In this document: in pieces, positions 6,247-9,576 of the stretch
How positions within the stretch are numbered: position 1 is the first letter of the stretch
Layout of the letters: the number at the start of each line of letters is the position of its first letter
Source: an uncultured Lachnospiraceae bacterium
Lineage (GTDB): Bacteria; Bacillota; Clostridia; Lachnospirales; Lachnospiraceae
Length of the DNA: 9,576 nt
Direction of reading: 5' to 3'
Assembly (NCBI GenBank): GCA_902473545.1
Contig: CABRSG010000076.1
Coordinates: 1-9,576, forward strand
The notes under the pieces: model-generated
Seen by the model: the letters and a program-made list of their open reading frames with translations, nothing else
The model's database searches: none
What the model was told of the DNA's origin: nothing
Made by a program: the position numbers and the translations under genes

Positions 6247-7215
6247 TTAACGCTCCGTCCGCGGCTTCCAGCGGATGAGCCGCATGGAGTTGAGGAGCAC
6301 GCAGACGGTGGATCCGTTGTGGAGCAGAGCACCGGGCACCATCGGCAGCAGACCGAGACTGGAAAGCGTGATGCCGGCGAAGTTGACGAAGCAGGCAAAT
6401 ACGATGATGTTTTCCAGGATGATGGTGCGCGCCTTGCGGGTGACGGCGAGCGCGTAGGACAGGCCGGCGCTGCTGCATTTATCTGCGAAAATGACGTCCG
6501 CCTCCGCTGAGCAGCCAAGCGTCAGATTGTTGTCTGTGCGGTAGAGTCCGCTCTGGGGCGAGGGCTGCACCGAGGATGCCGCGCCAAGGCGCTCCACGGT
6601 TTTCCCGTCCGGAAGGATAATGCCGTGTTTCGCCGCGTTGATGACACAGGCGAGTACGGCAGCCGGGCTTGCAAGCACCAGCGAGCAGGGGCAGGCGATG
6701 ACAAGGATGGACATCACGCGCGAGATATCGCGGGTAAAAATAAATACAACGGCGCAGATGCCAAGGATCACCGGCAGGAAATATCTGGAAAAGCGGTCGG
6801 CAAGACGCTGCACGTTTCCGCCTTCCCCGGAGACATGTCTGCTGCTTTTTGACGATGCGGGCAGGGAGGAGAGAAGGGCGTCTGCCGTCAGATGTGTTTT
6901 TTCCATGGTGAAGTCCTCCAGCGCTTCGCCGAGGAGCATCATAAAGGAAACCTCTGCGCCCTCCATAAATTCTCCGGTAAAGATCGTGCCGATCAGCGCG
7001 AGCACCACAAGGATACCGGTCGTGACGGAGCGTGTGCGCCAGACAGTTTCCAGCGTGTCATAGCAGATAAAGCCGCCGCCGATGGCGAGCGGGATCAGCG
7101 CTGCCGGAAAAGGAAGCGGCAGAGCGAATACCTCGTCGATGAGAACGGCGAGGAGGATCAGCAGTAATACGAGTGCCGGAAAGCCGAATGCTTTCAAATA
7201 TATTTTTGTGTTCAT
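6247..7215 (-). CDS. P1B-type metal ATPase lacking its catalytic domains (membrane part only)
   Basis: The 322-residue frame is intact and clearly derives from a CadA/ZntA-like heavy-metal ATPase (normally 600-750 residues). All eight expected membrane spans can be placed: about 8-27, 38-55, 62-80, 84-98, 145-161, 167-190, 265-283 and 288-308. The metal-site motif CPC is at residues 175-177 (bases 6685-6693), in IACPCSLVLASPAAVL. LLGEALEDFT (95-103), NVQRLADRFSRYF (134-146) and LLNSMRLIRWK at the end are typical. Missing are the N-terminal metal-binding domain, the actuator TGES loop (the span 2-3 link is only about 45 residues), and the whole phosphorylation and nucleotide region: no DKTGT, TGDN or GDGxND between residues 211 and 238. 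It therefore cannot hydrolyse ATP. ATG at 7215 follows GAGGG with about 5 bases spacing. It lies 75 bases after asnA behind a terminator. It could be a decaying gene or a repurposed membrane protein. Confidence 0.8.
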   Translation of the reverse strand: MNTKIYLKAFGFPALVLLLILLAVLIDEVFALPLPFPAALIPLAIGGGFICYDTLETVWRTRSVTTGILVVLALIGTIFTGEFMEGAEVSFMMLLGEALEDFTMEKTHLTADALLSSLPASSKSSRHVSGEGGNVQRLADRFSRYFLPVILGICAVVFIFTRDISRVMSILVIACPCSLVLASPAAVLACVINAAKHGIILPDGKTVERLGAASSVQPSPQSGLYRTDNNLTLGCSAEADVIFADKCSSAGLSYALAVTRKARTIILENIIVFACFVNFAGITLSSLGLLPMVPGALLHNGSTVCVLLNSMRLIRWKPRTER

Positions 7216-7240
7216 ATGTTCCCTCATTTCTATAATCTGT

Positions 7241-7283
7241 AATAACAAGCGACGAGGAGACCTGTTTTACCAGGCTCCTCGTC
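7241..7283 (-). terminator. asnA terminator (minus strand)
   Basis: GACGAGGAG (7251-7259) pairs with CTCCTCGTC (7275-7283); inside, CCTG (7261-7264) pairs with CAGG (7271-7274) around a 6-base loop. Read on the minus strand it comes 7 bases after the asnA stop codon and is followed by GCTTGTTATT, a weak T-run. Confidence 0.75.
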
Positions 7284-7290
7284 CGTAAGT

Positions 7291-8301
7291 TTATAAAAGA
7301 TGAATACCGTTTCGTCTTGCTTCCTTTGTGATTTCCTCCGGCCACAGCGACACCTGCACCTCGCCGATGTGCGCCTTTCGCAGATAGAACATACAGATAC
7401 GCGACTGACCGATGCCGCCGCCGATGGTGTAAGGCAGCTTCTTTTCGAGAATCGCCTTCTGGAACGGAAGAGACGCCCGCTCCGGGCATCCGGCGATTTC
7501 GAGCTGACGCAGCAGGCTTTCCTCATCCACGCGGATTCCCATGGAGGAAAGCTCCAGCGCGATGTCCAGCACCGGGTAGTAGACGATGATATCGCCGTTC
7601 AGCGCCCAGTCGTCGTAATCCGGCGCTCTGCCGTCGTGTCGCTGTCCGGAGGCGAGCACGCCGCCGATCTGCATGATAAATACGGCGCCTTTTTCCTTCG
7701 CGATGCGGTATTCGCGTTCCTTTGGCGTGCAGTCCGGATAGAAATCCTCCAGCTCCTGCGAGGTGATAAAGAAGATGTCCTTCGGAAGAAGCTCTTCAAT
7801 ATAATCATACTGGATCGCCATGTATTTTTCGGTTTTTTTCAGTACCTTGTAGATGGTGCGGACCACTTCTTTTAAGGTATCCGCCGTGCGTTCCTCGTGG
7901 GAAATGATTTTTTCCCAGTCCCACTGATCCACGTAGATGGAATGAATGTTGTCGGTATCCTCATCCCGGCGGATCGCGTTCATATCGGTGTACAGCCCCT
8001 CGCCGTGGGAAAAGCCGTATTCTTTTAAGGCATAGCGCTTCCATTTTGCCAGGGAATGCACGATTTCTGCGGTGTTTTCATTCTGTTCGCGGATGCCGAA
8101 GGAAACGGGACGCTCGACGCCGTTCAGGTTGTCATTCAGTCCGGAAGCTGGGGTGACAAAAAGCGGCGCGGATACGCGCAGCAGATTCAGACGGGAAGAG
8201 AGCGTCTGCTGAAAAAAGTCCTTCACCGTTTTGATGGCAACCTGTGTATCGTGAAGATTCAGAGCCGATTCGTAATGTTCGGGAATAATTAAATGTTCCA
8301 T
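7291..8301 (-). CDS. asnA: Aspartate-ammonia ligase (asparagine synthetase A)
   Basis: AsnA makes asparagine from aspartate, ammonia and ATP, giving AMP and pyrophosphate; it is a soluble dimer related to class II aminoacyl-tRNA synthetases, in particular AspRS. The 336 residues fit the family (about 330). Marks are the opening ALNLHDTQVAIKTVKDFFQ, the VSAPLFVTPASGLNDNLNG segment, RPVSFGIREQNENTAEIVHSL in pieces, LAKWKRYAL, GLYTDMNAIRRDED, SIYVDQWDWEKII and the C-terminal IGGGIGQSRICMFYLRKAHI class II motif 3-like region followed by GEVQVSLWPEE. ATG at 8301 is the only plausible start, but its GGAGG (8315-8319) is 13 bases away, longer than the usual 6-10. It is divergent from aspS and has its own promoter. 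Confidence 0.97.
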   Translation of the reverse strand: MEHLIIPEHYESALNLHDTQVAIKTVKDFFQQTLSSRLNLLRVSAPLFVTPASGLNDNLNGVERPVSFGIREQNENTAEIVHSLAKWKRYALKEYGFSHGEGLYTDMNAIRRDEDTDNIHSIYVDQWDWEKIISHEERTADTLKEVVRTIYKVLKKTEKYMAIQYDYIEELLPKDIFFITSQELEDFYPDCTPKEREYRIAKEKGAVFIMQIGGVLASGQRHDGRAPDYDDWALNGDIIVYYPVLDIALELSSMGIRVDEESLLRQLEIAGCPERASLPFQKAILEKKLPYTIGGGIGQSRICMFYLRKAHIGEVQVSLWPEEITKEARRNGIHLL

Positions 8302-8324
8302 ATTCTGTTAAAATCCTCCCTTAC

Positions 8325-8354
8325 CATGCCAGCTGCACAAAAGCAGCCGGTATG
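8325..8354 (-). promoter_or_regulatory. Hairpin in the asnA leader
   Basis: CATGCCAGCTGC (8325-8336) can pair with GCAGCCGGTATG (8343-8354) over 10 of 12 positions, the other two being wobble pairs in one orientation, around a 6-base A-rich loop. On the minus-strand transcript it lies between the start of transcription and the ribosome binding site, which it almost touches, so it could tune translation or mRNA stability. Confidence 0.5.
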
Positions 8355-8372
8355 AGAATTTGTTTCTTTCAC

Positions 8373-8400
8373 AGTATAACAGATTTTGGGGAAATTACAA
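8373..8400 (-). promoter_or_regulatory. asnA promoter
   Basis: Read on the minus strand, TTGTAA (8400-8395) and TATACT (8378-8373) are separated by 16 bases. The resulting leader is about 65 bases, too short for a T-box, so asnA is not visibly under the tRNA control seen for aspS. Confidence 0.6.
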
Positions 8401-8529
8401 GGAAAACAACGGGTAAAACCTACTGAATGTGTGCCGGTGCTGTGTTCTATATAGGATATTTATCAAAAAAAGGTGTTATGTATGAGATTTTTACATCGCA
8501 GTAATAAATATATTTCATAAAAATGGGGC
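8401..8529. other. AT-rich spacer between divergent promoters, nothing recognised
   Basis: Between the asnA and aspS promoters lies AT-rich DNA with no convincing gene, hairpin or repeat. A 12-codon frame at 8482-8520 has no proper ribosome binding site. The stretch could hold binding sites for a shared regulator, but I see no clear palindrome. Confidence 0.5.
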
Positions 8530-8558
8530 TTGTAATTAAAAAAATGATATGTTATCAT
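8530..8558 (+). promoter_or_regulatory. aspS promoter
   Basis: TTGTAA (8530-8535), a 17-base spacer and TATCAT (8553-8558) form a sigma-A promoter. Transcription would start near 8565, giving a leader of about 390 bases before aspS, as needed for a T-box. Confidence 0.6.
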
Positions 8559-8564
8559 GTGAAA

Positions 8565-8877
8565 CAAGATAAATGCAATGAAGGAGACTCTTGTCCACGG
8601 AACTTGACAGGAATACGGCGTCATCGACTGAGAGCGCTGTTTGAGGGAACGGACAAAAAGGGAACACTCCGGAGCAGACCGGTTGAACGCGCGGCGGTTA
8701 TTTTGCGGGGAGGTCTTTCAGATTTTTCACGGCGAAAAAGCTGCAGTAGGTCGGTACGTAAAGCAGACGTTATATGCTTTAGAGACAGAATCTGCGGATT
8801 CTGTGAATGCGGGTGGTACCGCGGATAAAGAAGTTTATTCGCCCCGGGATATCTTTGTATCCCGGGGCGCTTTTTTT
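8565..8877 (+). promoter_or_regulatory. T-box riboswitch controlling aspS
   Basis: T-box leaders bind a specific uncharged tRNA and then prevent termination. The conserved T-box sequence GGGTGGTACCGCGG is at 8811-8824, with the tRNA-end-pairing bases TGGT at 8814-8817; the final T can pair with a G (or A) discriminator base, G being usual for tRNA-Asp and tRNA-Asn. Just upstream is a stem III-like perfect hairpin ACAGAATC/GATTCTGT (8785-8792 and 8797-8804), and before it AAAGCA/TGCTTT (8760-8765, 8775-8780). A stem I can be drawn with GGAG (8583-8586) to CTCC (8667-8670) and TTGTCC (8591-8596) to GGACAA (8651-8656). The specifier is not certain: AAC at 8663-8665 or GAC at 8652-8654. The terminator follows at 8840-8877. 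Confidence 0.88.
8840..8877 (+). terminator. T-box terminator ahead of aspS
   Basis: CGCCCCGGGATA (8840-8851) and TATCCCGGGGCG (8858-8869) form a 12-bp perfect stem with a 6-base loop, followed by a run of seven T (8871-8877). The alternative antiterminator includes the T-box sequence and could use GAAT (8805-8808) with ATTC (8837-8840). Confidence 0.88.
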
Positions 8878-8954
8878 CGCATCGGCCGCGCGACCGACAT
8901 GGAGCGAAGCGAAATGGAGATGCACATCGGGAAAGAATAGGAGGAGTGCAGATT

Positions 8955-9576
8955 ATGAGCAACATTTACAGAGACGTTACATTAGACCAGGTGAGTGAGG
9001 AAGACATCGGAAAAGAGCTGCGCATAGCGGGCTGGGTGGAGAACATCCGCGACCACGGCGGCGTTTCCTTTGTCGATGTGCGCGATATGTACGCGGTGAT
9101 GCAGGTGGTCCTGCGGGATGGCGCGCTGCTGGAGGGAATCCGCCGGGAGCAGGCGGTTTCCATCAGAGGGCTGGTGGAGAAGCGCGATGAGGAAACGTAC
9201 AATCCGAAGATCCCGACCGGAACGATCGAGCTGGAGGCGCATGAGGTCACCGTTCTCGGCGGTGTCTACAAAAATCTTCCGTTTGAGGTGCAGACCAGCC
9301 GCGAGGTGCGCGAGGACGTCCGTCTGAAATACCGCTATCTGGATCTGCGCAACAAAAAGGTGAAGGACAACATCATTTTCCGCTCGCAGGTGATTTCCTT
9401 CCTGCGCCAGAAAATGACGGAGCTTGGGTTCCTGGAAATCCAGACGCCGATCCTCTGTGCGTCCTCCCCGGAGGGGGCGCGGGACTACATCGTTCCGTCG
9501 CGCAAATTCAAGGGGAAATTTTACGCGCTGCCGCAGGCGCCGCAGCAGTATAAGCAGCTTCTGATGGTGTCCGGCT
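8955..9576 (+). CDS. aspS: Aspartate-tRNA ligase, 5' part (runs off the window)
   Basis: AspRS charges tRNA with aspartate. The frame is open from ATG 8955 to the window end (207 codons of about 590) and so has no stop here. The N-terminal anticodon-binding OB fold is seen in IAGWVENIRDHGGVSFVDVRD (residues about 24-45, written here in part) and the VSIRGLVEKRDEETYNPKIP stretch. The catalytic domain begins with VRLKYRYLDLRNKKV, includes class II motif 1 (FLRQKMTELGFLEIQTPIL in pieces) and the flipping-loop region SPEGARDYIVPSR, and continues to FYALPQAPQQYKQLLMVSG, all bacterial-type. The start is supported by AGGAGG (8939-8944) 10 bases upstream. It is expressed through the T-box. Whether it charges only tRNA-Asp or also tRNA-Asn cannot be settled from this part. 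Confidence 0.96.
   Translation, partial: MSNIYRDVTLDQVSEEDIGKELRIAGWVENIRDHGGVSFVDVRDMYAVMQVVLRDGALLEGIRREQAVSIRGLVEKRDEETYNPKIPTGTIELEAHEVTVLGGVYKNLPFEVQTSREVREDVRLKYRYLDLRNKKVKDNIIFRSQVISFLRQKMTELGFLEIQTPILCASSPEGARDYIVPSRKFKGKFYALPQAPQQYKQLLMVSG

Noticed and set aside
8482..8520. 12-codon frame as a possible leader peptide
   Set aside because: It lies upstream of the aspS promoter and has no proper ribosome binding site.
8523..8828. Plus-strand open frame across the aspS leader
   Set aside because: It overlaps the promoter and the T-box stems and reads as low-complexity Arg-rich sequence with no ribosome binding site.

Overview
The window reads as chromosomal DNA of a Clostridia bacterium, most likely a member of the Lachnospiraceae. 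The reasons are a gene that looks like the DUF5688 family, an NADP-type glutamate dehydrogenase close to the Clostridium symbiosum enzyme, a T-box leader in front of aspS, strong AGGAGG ribosome binding sites, and balanced GC content in genes with AT-rich intergenic DNA. No phage, CRISPR array or complete insertion sequence is present.

Layout. 1-708 is the 3' part of prfA (release factor 1), followed by a strong terminator. 912-1799 is a DUF5688-like gene of unknown function; its promoter is covered by a palindrome. 1948-2020 is tRNA-Arg(CCG), whose likely promoter lies inside the preceding terminator and which runs without a visible terminator into a membrane-anchored SH3-domain protein (2062-3078). 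3287-4621 is gdhA, preceded by a promoter and two abutting perfect hairpins. Its terminator has been split by a 134-bp inverted-repeat element with an 8-bp target duplication. 4953-6023 is ilvE. On the minus strand, 6086-6244 is an unrecognised coding remnant, 6247-7215 is a P1B-type metal ATPase that has lost its catalytic domains, and 7291-8301 is asnA. A 653-bp divergent intergenic region holds the asnA promoter and the aspS T-box leader; aspS (8955 onward) runs off the window.

Functionally, the right two thirds centres on amino-acid nitrogen. GdhA fixes ammonia into glutamate, IlvE moves amino groups between glutamate and branched-chain amino acids, AsnA fixes ammonia into asparagine, and AspRS charges tRNA with aspartate. 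Each has its own promoter, so this is a neighbourhood and not one operon. The most unusual items are the ATPase stripped to its membrane part with an intact reading frame, the small element inside the gdhA terminator, and the aspS T-box whose best specifier candidate may be Asn (AAC) and not Asp.
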